From: Clostridium sp. AM30-24
Lineage (GTDB): Bacteria > Bacillota > Clostridia > Lachnospirales > Lachnospiraceae
Assembly: GCF_003480435.1 (NCBI RefSeq)
Contig: NZ_QUJB01000002.1
Span: 121,683 to 185,682, forward strand
Reading direction: 5' to 3'
DNA: 64,000 bases
The notes beneath the pieces were generated by a model, which did no database searches, had not been told where the DNA came from, and was given only the letters and a program-made list of their open reading frames with translations. Position 1 is the stretch's first letter. Each line of letters begins with the position of its first letter. Positions 32,613 through 42,650 of this stretch are shown here, one piece after another. The position numbers were made by a program, and so were the translations under genes.

Positions 32613-34151
32613 ATGATGAACGAAAAATGGGAAGAACAGTTCCGTGAACAGATCCATGAATTTGTCGGAACGATCGAAAAATTCGATAAGGGGGAGATCG
32701 ACCGTAAGGCATACAAGGGAATCTCCGGCGGATTCGGAAGCTACGCGCAGCGCGACCCGTCAAAGCATATGCTGCGTCTCAGAATGGCAGGCGGAAACCT
32801 GACGGAAAAACGTCTGGAGTTTCTTACCGAGGCAGTGAGAGATTACGGTGTGGAGCTCATGAAGCTCACCACCTGCGAGACTGTGCAGCTCCACAACCTG
32901 AAAGCAGAGCAGGTTCCGGTTCTCATGGAGAAAGCCATCGCAAGTGAAATTTACAGCAGAGGCGGCGGTGGAGACAATCCGAGAAATATCATGATGAGTC
33001 CTCTCTCCGGCGTGCAGAAAGGTGAGGCATTCGATGTAAAACCGTATGCGGAGGCAGCGGCAGAGTATCTGCTTTCCATCGCTGGTGAGATCCACATGCC
33101 GAGAAAGTTAAAGGTAGCGTTCAGCAACGGTGCGGATGATTCCGTACACAGCGCCTTCCGCGATATGGGATTTATGGCAAATCCGGACGGAACCTTTACA
33201 CTCCGCATCGCGGGCGGACTCGGCGGCGGCTATAAGATGGGAATCCTTGTGGATGAACATGTTGCGGCGACGGAGATCCTTTACTACATCCGTGCCATGA
33301 TTGAGACATTCTGCCAGCATGGAAATTATGAAAACCGCGCGAAAGCTCGCACCCGCTTTATGCAGGAGACACTGGGCGTTGACGGTTTAAAGGTAGCATT
33401 CCTTGAGAATGTGGCAAAGGTAAAAGAAAAAGGCGGTCTTGACCTTCATGTGGAGGCAAAGCCGGTGACAAAGAAAGGCAGCGGCGAGATTTCCGGAAAG
33501 CGTGTAGTCGCACAGAAGCAGCCGGGGCTCTATGCAGTGGCATACCATCCGATCGGCGGATGTCTTCCGGCAGGAAAACCTGCGGAGCTTCTTTCTCTCG
33601 TGAGGGAGATCCCGGACGCGGAGTGCCGGATCGCTCCGTATGAGACGATCTACATTATCAACCTGACTGCAGACGAAGCGAGGAGAGTCCTTGAAGCGAC
33701 AAACGATGGCGCTCAGAGTACTTTTGAGAACAGCGTCGCATGCATCGGTGCCGCGATCTGCCAGCAGGGAGTAAGAGACAGCCAGGCGGCGCTCAGAGCG
33801 GCTGTGGAGGCTGTACGGGAGGCGAAGATCCCGGACGGTGCACTCCCGAAGATCTGTATTTCCGGATGCCCGTCCAGCTGTTCCGGACACCAGGCGGCAG
33901 CCATCGGTTTCCAGGGAGCGGCAAAGTCTGTTGACGGAAAGCCGGAGTCCGCGTTTAAGATGTTTGTAGGCGGAAGTGATAAGCTCGGTGCTGCAAAGTT
34001 CGGGGAGGCCGGAGCAGTGATCTTAGAGAGCGACCTGCCGAAATTCTTCGTGGATCTCGGAAAAGCTGTTGCCAGCCAGAACATGAACTGGGAGACATGG
34101 ATCGCAGGACATGAGGATGAATTTAAGGCGATTGTGGAAAAGTACGCTTAA
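32613..34151 (+). CDS. Siroheme-type nitrite/sulfite reductase
   Basis: A 512-residue single-polypeptide assimilatory-type reductase. Two ferredoxin-like half-domains and two 4Fe-4S/siroheme domains are recognisable; the cluster ligands are CIGAAIC (Cys377 and Cys383) and CISGCPSSC (Cys419 and Cys423), the canonical CX5C and CX3C pair. LRLRMAGGNLT, TTCETVQLHNL and GGLGGGYKMG are other conserved segments. Whether it reduces sulfite, nitrite or another anion is not decided by sequence; electrons probably come from ferredoxin. No siroheme genes or companion subunits flank it. A bidirectional terminator follows at 34295-34333. Confidence 0.9.
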   Translation: MMNEKWEEQFREQIHEFVGTIEKFDKGEIDRKAYKGISGGFGSYAQRDPSKHMLRLRMAGGNLTEKRLEFLTEAVRDYGVELMKLTTCETVQLHNLKAEQVPVLMEKAIASEIYSRGGGGDNPRNIMMSPLSGVQKGEAFDVKPYAEAAAEYLLSIAGEIHMPRKLKVAFSNGADDSVHSAFRDMGFMANPDGTFTLRIAGGLGGGYKMGILVDEHVAATEILYYIRAMIETFCQHGNYENRAKARTRFMQETLGVDGLKVAFLENVAKVKEKGGLDLHVEAKPVTKKGSGEISGKRVVAQKQPGLYAVAYHPIGGCLPAGKPAELLSLVREIPDAECRIAPYETIYIINLTADEARRVLEATNDGAQSTFENSVACIGAAICQQGVRDSQAALRAAVEAVREAKIPDGALPKICISGCPSSCSGHQAAAIGFQGAAKSVDGKPESAFKMFVGGSDKLGAAKFGEAGAVILESDLPKFFVDLGKAVASQNMNWETWIAGHEDEFKAIVEKYA

Positions 34152-34294
34152 GAGGAAATCATACGTGGAAAAGTGGGAAAATCCGAGAATGAAAGTAAGC
34201 AGCAGAGGCAGCGAAAGCTTTCGTTCAGAGCCCGAATCCATATAAGTAAAAGAAGGCTTTTTAAGAAGGTACTTCATATTTGAATAAGAACATA

Positions 34295-34333
34295 AAAACG
34301 GTCGACAGCGAAAAAACTGTCGGCCGTTTTTTT
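34295..34333. terminator. Bidirectional terminator between the reductase and yhaN-like genes
   Basis: AAAACGGTCGACAG and CTGTCGGCCGTTTTTTT form a long stem with T-runs on both strands, serving convergent genes. Confidence 0.9.
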
Positions 34334-36170
34334 ACATCTCAATCAGTTGAAACTCCACCTGCCGTGCCCGCAGCATCTGTGCCTCACGTCTGTGGCAGGT
34401 AAAGATAATGATCTGGCCGCCGTAAGCGGAGGCGAGCCATTCCAGAGCGGTTTTCAGGCGCTCATCGTCGTACTGCGTAAAGCTGTCGTCGAAGATCAGC
34501 GGGAAACCGCCGGAGCCGGAACTGGTGAGGAGTTTCGCAGCGGCAAGACGCAGGGCGAGGTAGACCTGATCCATGGTTCCGCTACTGACATTCTCGAGGG
34601 GAACCAGCTTTGTCTTTGTGTTTAAGAAGACATTCAGATTCTCGTCGATGCTCATACTGTCGTAGATTCCGCCCGTAATCCCGGTAATGTACTGGGACGC
34701 TTCTTTATTCAGGTAGAGTCCGAAGGAATCCCGGATCGAGGAGGAGAGATCTGCCATGGTCTCCTGGGCAAGATCGATGGCGACGATCTCATCGTGGATC
34801 CTGTCGTTTTCCGCCAGTGTCCGCTTCAATGCCTTCGCTTTATTCTTACAGTTGCTCAAATGCTCTAATTTCTTCTCAAGCTCCCACTGGGTCCGCTGCT
34901 GTTTCTCGATCATCTCACTGCAGCCGGCCTGTTTTGTCTGGAGACTGCTCAAATCCTCCAGAAACTTTTTGATCTCCGTTTCAGACTGGGAAACCATATC
35001 GCAGAGCTTCGAAAATTCCCCCATTCTCGCCCGGAATGCGTTCATCGCATCCTCGGATACGGCGGAATCGCCCAGATGTCTCGCAAGTAGGGAACCGAGC
35101 TCTGCGGAGGTATTGTCGAATATCCTGTGATACTCTTTATCTTTCTGGCGGATGACCAGAGAGATGATAAAGAAGAGTACAGCCGACGCTGCAGCAGCGC
35201 CGCAGACCGGAAGATAGGCGGTGAGGTTGAAATATCCGAGTACCGCCGCGGCACCTAATCCCGCGATTCCAAGAACTGCGGTAAGAGCTGACAGAATTTT
35301 CCGGGATTTCTTATTACATTCCGTCTTCAGGGAAGCATACTCGCTGTAAAGCTTTTCCGCACTGGCAGACATGGCATCCACGGAGGCGCGGTCTGTAAAG
35401 CCGTTGTCGGACAGCACCTTCTTCCCGTTTGCCAGTTTCTCGTCCAGATCCTTTTTCTGTGCCTGGGTGTTGTCGATCAGGCCCTTTACCTGGGTCCGCA
35501 TATTCTGGTAGGCGGCGAGCTGGTTCTCGTATTCCGGTCCGGAGATCTCCGCCTCCACATTCCGGATCTCCGCAAGAAGAGCGGTAAACTCCCGGCTTGC
35601 CTCCGGGATCAGTCCCGCCTCAAGAGAACGTTTCTGATTCCGCAGAAATGCGGTGGCCTTTGTGATATTTAAGGAGATATTGCCGGTGGTGTTCATGTTG
35701 GCAATATAGTTCTTTAACTCGGTCACCATACCGTCCTCGGTGGCGCTCTTTAACTGACCGATGCTGATGGTGTTGTTGTACATGGTCTCGGTGAGACCGT
35801 CCAACAGGCCGGAAATAAATGCAGGTGTTGCCTCTTCCTCCAGGCCTTTCGTCTCATTGATGACCTTTAAAGATTTATTTTCCTTTCGGAACCGACGCTC
35901 GATGCGGTAGATGGTTCCATCTTTTTCCAGCCTCAGCCAGCCCTCGTAGGTTCCGCTGTTTTCCCAGGGTTCGTACTTTGTATACAGATCATTCTTGGCT
36001 GCCCGCCCACGTCCCCGCTCGATGCCGAAGAGCATACCGCGGATGAAGGTGTGAAGCGTGGATTTTCCGGCTTCGTTCTTTCCGTAGATAATATTGATCC
36101 CGTCGTTGAAGGAGATGGTCCGGTCATGAAATTTTCCGAAACCGTCGATATGTAATTCGAGTAATCTCAT
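34332..36170 (-). CDS. SbcC/RecF-type ATPase (YhaN-like)
   Basis: A 612-residue SMC-like ATPase of the DNA-repair nuclease complexes. Walker A GKNEAGKST is at 30-38 after MRLLELHIDGFGKFHD; long coiled coils span about 170-290 and 370-470, with two hydrophobic helices between (about 290-340), an unusual feature also known for YhaN-type proteins. The ABC signature-like SSGTMDQVYLALRLA and Walker B FPLIFDDSFTQYD occupy the last 100 residues. It overlaps the upstream metallophosphoesterase gene by 4 bp, the usual pairing of YhaO (nuclease) with YhaN (ATPase). Function in DNA end processing is inferred from this pairing. Confidence 0.88.
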   Translation of the reverse strand: MRLLELHIDGFGKFHDRTISFNDGINIIYGKNEAGKSTLHTFIRGMLFGIERGRGRAAKNDLYTKYEPWENSGTYEGWLRLEKDGTIYRIERRFRKENKSLKVINETKGLEEEATPAFISGLLDGLTETMYNNTISIGQLKSATEDGMVTELKNYIANMNTTGNISLNITKATAFLRNQKRSLEAGLIPEASREFTALLAEIRNVEAEISGPEYENQLAAYQNMRTQVKGLIDNTQAQKKDLDEKLANGKKVLSDNGFTDRASVDAMSASAEKLYSEYASLKTECNKKSRKILSALTAVLGIAGLGAAAVLGYFNLTAYLPVCGAAAASAVLFFIISLVIRQKDKEYHRIFDNTSAELGSLLARHLGDSAVSEDAMNAFRARMGEFSKLCDMVSQSETEIKKFLEDLSSLQTKQAGCSEMIEKQQRTQWELEKKLEHLSNCKNKAKALKRTLAENDRIHDEIVAIDLAQETMADLSSSIRDSFGLYLNKEASQYITGITGGIYDSMSIDENLNVFLNTKTKLVPLENVSSGTMDQVYLALRLAAAKLLTSSGSGGFPLIFDDSFTQYDDERLKTALEWLASAYGGQIIIFTCHRREAQMLRARQVEFQLIEM

Positions 36171-37243
36171 GGCTGGCTCCTTTCATCTTTTGTCATAAGC
36201 AGGGCATGAATTCCGTAGTAGAGGGCTTTTTTCTCCACCGGGCTCATATCGTCCTTCATGAGCGCCTGGATATAAAAGCCGATCATATCGCCTGGATGTT
36301 CCGCGAACAGTGCGTGGAAATCATACTGTGGCTCCGACTCATCCAGAATCTCGATGATATTCCACTGACCGGAGAGGAAATCCAGATCAAAGCTGATATC
36401 CGGGTCCCGCATGCCGCGGATCCGGAAGCGGTAGATATTGTTGGCACCGCGCTTGCGGATCTCGTCGGCGATGATCTGGGAGAGTTCGGTATTCGTAGTC
36501 TGGGGGGTCACATTGACCACAAGAGGGATGTACTGGGCCTGGCAGACTTCCTTAAACTGAAGGGAGGTCACATGTCCGCTGGTGGTGTCGATCTCACCGA
36601 TAAAATATCCGTGTGGTCCGGTCTCCGTCATGTCTAACGGTTCCGGGGAACCGGCGTAGGCCATGCGGTTTTCAAGAAGGATTTCCGGCTTATGGATATG
36701 TCCGAGAGCGATATAGGAGAACGGGGATGCGGCCAGTGCATTCCGGTCAAAAGGAACATGTTTCGCGTCACCGCCGTGGAGCATGAGGATCCTGGTGCGT
36801 CTGGACGCCGGCAGGGAAATATTGTCAGCTTTCGCCTCAGTGATCTCGGCTGTGTGGTAGCTGAAGCCGTAAACTTCCGTGTTCAGCTCCTCGAAATAGA
36901 CGGAAGAGAACTCCTCGCCCATCAGAAATGTGACGTTCGGGGCCCAGGTGAAGCTGAGGAGTGCGGAACTTTTCCGGATCCGGTCATGGTTTCCGGCGAT
37001 GATGACCACGCGGGTTCCCGGAATCGTGGAGAACAGGTAGTTGACCTCTTTGAGATCCCTCGCTAACGGCTGGCGGTGGAATAAGTCACCGGAGATCAGA
37101 AGAAGGTCCGCACGGGAATCCCTGGCGTCCTCGATGATGCCTTGAAAGGTCAGACGGATCGCCTGTTCCCGTTTTTTCCCCCAGGGCTTATCGCTGTCCG
37201 GGATCATGCCCCAGTGGATATCGGCGGTGTGAATAAATTTCAT
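36167..37243 (-). CDS. SbcD-like DNA repair exonuclease (YhaO-like)
   Basis: A 358-residue calcineurin-type phosphoesterase. Metal motifs are intact: FIHTADIHWG (Asp8, His10), LLISGDLFHRQ, IAGNHDRI and the later MLHGG and LGHIHKPEIL. The C-terminal part (about 230-358) would bind the ATPase partner. ATG 37243 is preferred, 6 bases after GGAGG; an in-frame ATG 12 bases upstream lies before the same Shine-Dalgarno. It overlaps the ATPase gene by 4 bp (ATGA). It is thus the nuclease subunit of a Mre11/Rad50-like complex of the YhaO-YhaN kind. Confidence 0.9.
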   Translation of the reverse strand: MKFIHTADIHWGMIPDSDKPWGKKREQAIRLTFQGIIEDARDSRADLLLISGDLFHRQPLARDLKEVNYLFSTIPGTRVVIIAGNHDRIRKSSALLSFTWAPNVTFLMGEEFSSVYFEELNTEVYGFSYHTAEITEAKADNISLPASRRTRILMLHGGDAKHVPFDRNALAASPFSYIALGHIHKPEILLENRMAYAGSPEPLDMTETGPHGYFIGEIDTTSGHVTSLQFKEVCQAQYIPLVVNVTPQTTNTELSQIIADEIRKRGANNIYRFRIRGMRDPDISFDLDFLSGQWNIIEILDESEPQYDFHALFAEHPGDMIGFYIQALMKDDMSPVEKKALYYGIHALLMTKDERSQP

Positions 37244-37380
37244 ACATTCCTCCATGGTGTATGGATTGCAGATATACTGCGCTCCAGTATCAAGGTAGTG
37301 GACTGTGAAAGTCCGCAAAAACGTGTTTCTCAGGTTACCGCGGCAGTTCGGTCACCAGAGGATTGCTGTCGCGTAAATGT

Positions 37381-37412
37381 GAAAAGGAGCGCAACAGATC
37401 TCTGTGCGCTCC
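37381..37412 (-). terminator. Terminator of asnS
   Basis: On the minus strand GGAGCGCA and TGCGCTCC pair around an 11-nt loop, followed by TTTTC. Confidence 0.8.
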
Positions 37413-37458
37413 CTTGCGGCTGCCTTGCATCGAAAGGACGCGGCGGGCTGCTGTTTCT

Positions 37459-38850
37459 TTATAATTCGCAGTTATTAACGGTACGCGGGAACGGAACTAC
37501 GTCGCGGATATTGCCCATTCCTGTGAGGTACATTACGCAGCGCTCGAAGCCGAGACCGAAACCGGAGTGGCGGACGCTGCCGTATTTTCTCAGATCGAGA
37601 TAGAAACCGTAGTCTTCCGGCTTTAATCCGAGTTCGTTCATGCGGGCGAGGAGCTTCTCGTAATCGTCCTCACGCTGGCTTCCGCCGATGATCTCGCCGA
37701 TGCCCGGAACGAGACAGTCCACAGCGGCAACGGTCTTTCCGTCCGGATTTAATTTCATGTAGAATGCCTTGATCTCCTTCGGGTAGTCGGTAACGAATAC
37801 CGGTCTCTTGAAGATCTTTTCTGTCAGATAGCGCTCATGCTCTGTCTGGAGATCGCAGCCCCAGAATACTTTGTAATCGAATTCGTCGTTGTGCTCTTCA
37901 AGGAGCTTTACAGCCTCTGTGTAGGTAACATGGCCGAATTCGGAATTTAATACGTTGTTTAAGCGGTCGAGAAGTCCCTTGTCGACGAACTGGTTGAAGA
38001 AGTTCATCTCGGACGGAGCGTTCTCGAGAACGTAGCGGATCACGTACTTTAACATGCCTTCAGCGACAGCCATATTGTCATCGAGATCTGCGAATGCCAT
38101 CTCCGGCTCGATCATCCAGAACTCGGCAGCATGACGGGTCGTGTTGGAATTCTCAGCACGGAAGGTCGGTCCGAAGGTGTAAACATTGCGGAATGCCATT
38201 GCGTAGGTCTCAGCGTTTAACTGTCCGCTTACGGTAAGGCTTGTATGCTTTCCGAAGAAGTCCTTGCTGTAATCAACTGCGCCGTCCTCAGTCTTCGGAA
38301 CGTTATCAAGATCGAGAGTTGTTACCTGGAACATCTCACCGGCACCCTCACAGTCACTGGAGGTGATTAACGGAGTGTGGACATAGACGAAGCCCTGCTC
38401 CTGGAAGTACTGATGGATCGCGTAAGCGATCAGGGAACGCACACGGAATACAGCCTGGAATGTATTTGTACGTGCGCGGAGGTGCGGGATCGTACGAAGA
38501 TATTCGAATGTATGGCGCTTTTTCTGGAGCGGGTAGTCTGCGCTGGAAGCACCCTCAACGGTAACTTCTGTTGCCTGGATCTCAAACGGCTGCTTTGCCT
38601 CCGGTGTTGCAACGAGAGTACCTTTTACGATAATGGAAGCGCCGACGTTTAACTTGGAAACTTCAGCGAAGTTTGCCATTGTATCATGGTAAACGATCTG
38701 TAAGGTATCGAAGCTTGTACCATCGTTTAATACGATAAAGCCGAATGCCTTGGAATCACGGATGCTGCGGATCCAACCGCCGACCTGGATCTCCTGGTTT
38801 AAATATTTGTCACGCTCTTTAAAGAGCTCTTTCACTGTTGTCAACTGCAT
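37459..38850 (-). CDS. asnS: Asparagine-tRNA ligase
   Basis: Class IIb aminoacyl-tRNA synthetase charging tRNA-Asn. The 463-residue protein has an N-terminal OB-fold anticodon-binding domain (about 15-105, [22 protein letters not shown]) and a class II catalytic domain with motif 2 [20 protein letters not shown] and motif 3 [24 protein letters not shown] precedes ATG 38850. No T-box leader is seen upstream; instead a plain promoter at 38905-38933. Monocistronic. Confidence 0.97.
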   Translation of the reverse strand: MQLTTVKELFKERDKYLNQEIQVGGWIRSIRDSKAFGFIVLNDGTSFDTLQIVYHDTMANFAEVSKLNVGASIIVKGTLVATPEAKQPFEIQATEVTVEGASSADYPLQKKRHTFEYLRTIPHLRARTNTFQAVFRVRSLIAYAIHQYFQEQGFVYVHTPLITSSDCEGAGEMFQVTTLDLDNVPKTEDGAVDYSKDFFGKHTSLTVSGQLNAETYAMAFRNVYTFGPTFRAENSNTTRHAAEFWMIEPEMAFADLDDNMAVAEGMLKYVIRYVLENAPSEMNFFNQFVDKGLLDRLNNVLNSEFGHVTYTEAVKLLEEHNDEFDYKVFWGCDLQTEHERYLTEKIFKRPVFVTDYPKEIKAFYMKLNPDGKTVAAVDCLVPGIGEIIGGSQREDDYEKLLARMNELGLKPEDYGFYLDLRKYGSVRHSGFGLGFERCVMYLTGMGNIRDVVPFPRTVNNCEL

Positions 38851-38904
38851 GATTTTTCCTTCTCCTTATATCTCTCTTCTTAGATAAATGTGCAATCTGG
38901 TATT

Positions 38905-38933
38905 AGTATAGCGTATTTTTTATGGGGATTCAA
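38905..38933 (-). promoter_or_regulatory. asnS promoter
   Basis: On the minus strand TTGAAT (38928-38933), a 17-bp spacer and TATACT (38905-38910). Confidence 0.75.
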
Positions 38934-39048
38934 GGTGAAATGGGCATAACACGGGGGTTTTCGGGAGTTTTTTAAAGGCCTCCCGGGCAGAAATTACAGA
39001 GTCCATCAAGATTTGTAAGTAAAATAGGAATAGAAAAATATATTTTTA

Positions 39049-39077
39049 TAGAAAAATTCTGGAATATCGACTATAAT
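39049..39077 (+). promoter_or_regulatory. Promoter of the AbgA-like gene
   Basis: TATAAT (39072-39077) with a weak -35 TAGAAA (39049-39054) 17 bp upstream, in an AT-rich stretch about 33 bp before the start. Confidence 0.6.
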
Positions 39078-39109
39078 AATAATAAAATAGCACACGGGAG
39101 GGCAAACGA

Positions 39110-40420
39110 ATGAATATTTACGATCGGATCAAGACCATGAGCGATGAGATGGCAGGTGACCTTACAGCGCAGAGACGTGACTTTCATAAGTACGCGGAGC
39201 CGGGCTGGTTCGAGATGAGGACGTCGTCCATTATTGCTCGGAAACTGACAGAGCTCGGATATGAAGTGCTTGTCGGAGATCAGGTCTGCAAAAAGGATTC
39301 CAGAATGGGCGTTCCGTCTGAGGAAAAGTTAGAGGAACAGTATGAGCGTGCCGTTGCCCAGGGAGCGGATCCGGAGTTTGTTAAGTACACAAAGGGAGGA
39401 ATGACCGGCGTGATCGGAATCCTGCGTTGCGGCGAGGGCCCGACGGTTGCCATGCGGTTTGATATCGATGCCCTCGGCGTATTCGAGGAACATGATCCGA
39501 GCCACAGACCGGCGAAGGAGGGATTTAACTCCGTAAATGAAGGCTTCATGCATGCCTGCGGACATGATGGACATGCCACCATCGGTCTCGGTGTGGCGAA
39601 AGTTCTGATGTCTATAAAGGACCAGCTTCACGGAACAGTAAAGCTGATCTTCCAGCCGGCAGAAGAGGGTGTCCGCGGTGCAAAATCCATCGTTGATAAC
39701 GGACATCTTGACGGCGTAGATTACCTGATCGGCTCTCATGTGACGAATAAGAAAGAGGACGATCCGGCAGTGGTAATTCCAGGAAGCCATGGCTCTCTCG
39801 CGACAACAAAATATGATGTGATCTTCCACGGAAAATCTTCCCATGCAGGTGGATCACCGGAGGTTGGACGGAATGTCATGCTGGCAGTCGGAACGGCGAT
39901 CTTAAACCTTTATGCAATCCCGCGTCACTCCGGCGGCGTGTCCAGAGTAAATGTGGGAACCGTTGTTGCCGGAAGCGGACGGAATGTTATCGCGGACGAG
40001 GCGAAGATGGAGATCGAGGTTCGCGGTGAGACCACCGAGATCAACGAGTACATGAAAAATTACGCAGTGAACATTATTGAGAGTGCGGCAAAAATGCACG
40101 GATGCACCTGTGAGATGAAGCTTATGGGCGCAGCAAACTCCCTGACGAGCAGTAAAGCGCTGATGGAGCGGGTGAAGAGAGTCTGCGAGGAAGATCTCCA
40201 TCTGCCGGTTGCGAAGGAAATGAGCAGTAAAAACGGCGGCAGCGAGGATGTCTCCTATATGATGAACCGTGTTCAGGAACAGGGCGGACAGGCGACCTTC
40301 ATGCGCGTCCTCACCCACGAAGCCGGCCCGGGTCACAGCCGCATCTTCGATATCGACGAGCAGGTTCTTCCGAATGCGGTGAAGATCTTCTGCGGTGTGG
40401 TTTATGACATTATGCACTAA
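39110..40420 (+). CDS. AbgA-like aminobenzoyl-glutamate hydrolase (M20 family)
   Basis: A 436-residue M20-family amidohydrolase that closely resembles AbgA, the A subunit of p-aminobenzoyl-glutamate hydrolase: RRDFHKYAEPGWFEMRTSSI, DSRMGVPSEEKLEEQYERA, FDIDALGVFEEHDPSHRP, HACGHDGHATIGLG (metal ligands), LIFQPAEEGVRGAKSIVDNG and GSEDVSYMMNRVQ. This insertion between the N-terminal motifs is typical of AbgA and absent from ordinary aminoacylases. In Escherichia coli AbgA works with AbgB; no AbgB is adjacent here. GGGAGGGC precedes the ATG. A strong terminator at 40457-40490 isolates it. Confidence 0.87.
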   Translation: MNIYDRIKTMSDEMAGDLTAQRRDFHKYAEPGWFEMRTSSIIARKLTELGYEVLVGDQVCKKDSRMGVPSEEKLEEQYERAVAQGADPEFVKYTKGGMTGVIGILRCGEGPTVAMRFDIDALGVFEEHDPSHRPAKEGFNSVNEGFMHACGHDGHATIGLGVAKVLMSIKDQLHGTVKLIFQPAEEGVRGAKSIVDNGHLDGVDYLIGSHVTNKKEDDPAVVIPGSHGSLATTKYDVIFHGKSSHAGGSPEVGRNVMLAVGTAILNLYAIPRHSGGVSRVNVGTVVAGSGRNVIADEAKMEIEVRGETTEINEYMKNYAVNIIESAAKMHGCTCEMKLMGAANSLTSSKALMERVKRVCEEDLHLPVAKEMSSKNGGSEDVSYMMNRVQEQGGQATFMRVLTHEAGPGHSRIFDIDEQVLPNAVKIFCGVVYDIMH

Positions 40421-40456
40421 TGGGTGAGAAGTGCATGCGATAAAAAGCGACAGATA

Positions 40457-40490
40457 AAAAGAGCTCCGGCCAATTTGCCGGAGCTCTTTT
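40457..40490. terminator. Bidirectional terminator after the AbgA-like gene
   Basis: GAGCTCCGGC (40461-40470) and GCCGGAGCTC (40477-40486) form a 10-bp perfect stem with A- and T-runs on both sides. Confidence 0.93.
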
Positions 40491-40511
40491 CAGAAATGCG
40501 AGAAGGCATTT

Positions 40512-41660
40512 TTATGCCATGATCTTGCGGAACAGGTCTTTCAGGTCCTCTACGCTGGCATCCTTCGGGTTGCCCGGTGCGCAGGCATCTGCATGTGCAG
40601 ACTCTGCAAGGAACGGAAGATCTTCCTCTTTGATTGCTTCAAGGACGGACGGAATTCCGACATCCGCGGAAAGCTTCTTGACAGCGTCAACAGCAGCCTT
40701 CCGGTATTCGTCCTGAGTCATGGAATCAACATTTGCAACGCCCATTGCGCGCGCGATCTCACGGTATTTCTCGCCGGTGCATTCCTGATTATATTCCATA
40801 ACGATCGGAAGCATCATTGCGCAGGCAACACCGTGCGGGGTATCATAGACAGCACCGAGTGTGTGTGCCATGGAGTGGGCGATACCAAGACCAACGTTGG
40901 AGAAGCCCATACCGGCAATGTACTGACCGAGAGCCATTCCCTCGCGGCCTTCCTTTGTGTTTGCTACAGCACCGCGCAGAGATTTTGAGATGATCTCGAT
41001 GGCTTTCAGATGGAACATATCGGTCATTTCCCAGGCAGCTTTTGTTGTGTAGCCTTCGATGGCATGGGTCAGGGCATCCATACCGGTGGAAGCGGTAAGT
41101 CCCTTCGGCATGGAGGACATCATATCCGGGTCAACAACAGCAATGATCGGCATGTCGTGCGGGTCAACGCATACAAATTTACGCTTTCTTTCGATATCGG
41201 TGATAACATAGTTGATCGTAACCTCAGCAGCAGTACCGGCTGTTGTCGGAACGGCGATGATCGGAACACACGGTTTTTTCGTCGGTGCAACACCCTCAAG
41301 ACTTCTTACATCCTCAAATTCCGGGTTTGCGATGATGATGCCGATCGCTTTGGAGGTATCCATGGAGGAGCCGCCGCCGATGGCGATCAGGTAGTCAGCG
41401 CCGGATGCCTTAAATGCTTCAACACCGTGCTGGACATTCTGGATCGTCGGGTTTGCTTTAATATCGGAGTAGAGCTCGTAGTCAAGACCGTTTGCGGTCA
41501 GAATGTCGGTTACTTTGGCGGTAACCTTGAATTTTACGAGATCCGGGTCGGAACATACGAACGCCTTTTTAAAGCCGTGGGCTTTCGCCTCGTTCGCGAT
41601 CTCCTGAATCGCGCCTGCTCCGTGATAAGATGTCTGATTTAACATAATACGATTTGCCAT
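40512..41660 (-). CDS. Iron-containing alcohol dehydrogenase (FucO-like)
   Basis: A 382-residue group III, NAD(P)-dependent alcohol dehydrogenase, of the lactaldehyde reductase/propanediol oxidoreductase type. Seen are the nucleotide loop AIGGGSSMDTSKAIG (about 95-108), PTTAGTAAEVT, and the iron ligands in MDALTHAIEGY and HSMAHTLGAVYDTPHGVACAMMLP (Asp and three His). Start ATG 41660 is set by AAGGAGT upstream; the longer frame begins in unrelated sequence. Substrate may be lactaldehyde or another short aldehyde/alcohol. A TetR-type regulator gene lies upstream in the same direction. Confidence 0.92.
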   Translation of the reverse strand: MANRIMLNQTSYHGAGAIQEIANEAKAHGFKKAFVCSDPDLVKFKVTAKVTDILTANGLDYELYSDIKANPTIQNVQHGVEAFKASGADYLIAIGGGSSMDTSKAIGIIIANPEFEDVRSLEGVAPTKKPCVPIIAVPTTAGTAAEVTINYVITDIERKRKFVCVDPHDMPIIAVVDPDMMSSMPKGLTASTGMDALTHAIEGYTTKAAWEMTDMFHLKAIEIISKSLRGAVANTKEGREGMALGQYIAGMGFSNVGLGIAHSMAHTLGAVYDTPHGVACAMMLPIVMEYNQECTGEKYREIARAMGVANVDSMTQDEYRKAAVDAVKKLSADVGIPSVLEAIKEEDLPFLAESAHADACAPGNPKDASVEDLKDLFRKIMA

Positions 41661-41837
41661 GATAAAAAACTCCTTCCATGAATACTTGCGCTCAAAAGCT
41701 TTCTGTGCCTTTGTTATTATATTAACAAATTTGAAGGGCAAAAAGAAAGTTACAGAAAAGGTCAAGTGTAACACTTTAAGGAAAATCGACATATTGCAAA
41801 AGAAAGACATAGAAAAATTGTGCAAAATAACAATAGA

Positions 41838-42419
41838 TCAGGACAGCAGATGAAGCTCAAGAAACAGATCCCGCAATGCTGCCGGCATCGCGCGGACGAG
41901 AAGCCCGGCAAACTGGGACGGGGTTAGGTCCATGCCACCGAGAACCCACTTTACGGTCATGGTGATCGAGCCCTGACAGTACATTTCCAGAAGAAAATGG
42001 ATCTCAGGGCTGGCCGGTCTGCCGCTTTTTTCCCGGATCAGATTTTCATAAAAGGCGAGGATCAGCTTAAAATCATGCTCCCGCAGGGAATTCTGCCTGT
42101 CATAGCGGAATGCAGCGGCAAAAAACGCCTTTTCCTCCTGAATATATGTAAATTTTTTCTCCAGGCTGTCAAGGACCGTGGTTCCACGTCCCATATGTTC
42201 AAAGGAGCGGGCGAGGAGCTTGTCGAAATACCAGTTGATCAGGTCATATTTATCAAGAAAATTCCGGTAAAAGGTCTGGCGGGTGACGCCGCAGCGCTCT
42301 GTGATCTGGCGGACAGTGATCGCATCGACCGGAGTTGTCTTCATGCATTCCTTCATGGCTGCGGCGAGACGGTATTTTGTTTTTTCCCCCTTCATGGCAG
42401 GCGTGCTGGATTCGATCAT
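41838..42419 (-). CDS. TetR-family regulator (DhaS-like)
   Basis: A 193-residue TetR/AcrR protein. N-terminal helix-turn-helix: MKECMKTTPVDAITVRQITERCGVTRQTFYRNFLDKYDLINWYF, then an all-helical ligand domain resembling TetR_C_8, as in the DhaS activator-like group. AAAGGAGC precedes ATG 42419. It lies upstream of the iron alcohol dehydrogenase gene, same strand, separated by 177 bp, so it may control that gene. The terminator at 42549-42600 separates it from the YfcC gene. Ligand unknown. Confidence 0.85.
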   Translation of the reverse strand: MIESSTPAMKGEKTKYRLAAAMKECMKTTPVDAITVRQITERCGVTRQTFYRNFLDKYDLINWYFDKLLARSFEHMGRGTTVLDSLEKKFTYIQEEKAFFAAAFRYDRQNSLREHDFKLILAFYENLIREKSGRPASPEIHFLLEMYCQGSITMTVKWVLGGMDLTPSQFAGLLVRAMPAALRDLFLELHLLS

Positions 42420-42548
42420 TAAAAGCTCCTTTCTCCGGTATCGCGACCGGTGCTATTGTATTCAGTAAATTCTATCATATTTTTCCCAAGGGAGAAAGTC
42501 TTTTTGCTCCGGTTAGCTCCCTCTTCAGATATCATCGGGAAGAGTTCA

Positions 42549-42600
42549 AAAAAACTCCGTCTCGTCCGCGATCGAGTCACGCGGATGAGACGGAGTTTTT
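42549..42600. terminator. Terminator of the yfcC-like gene
   Basis: ACTCCGTCTC-TCCGCG pairs with CGCGGA-GAGACGGAGT (about 16 bp) with a T-run of seven on the minus strand and five on the plus strand. Confidence 0.92.
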
Positions 42601-42650
42601 GTTATACCTGAATGAGCTTTGGATGGCTGATACTGAAGGCAGACCGTTTT

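Noticed and set aside
38851..39048. T-box leader for asnS
   Set aside because: No T-box sequence or Stem I was found; a plain sigma-A-type promoter lies close to the gene.
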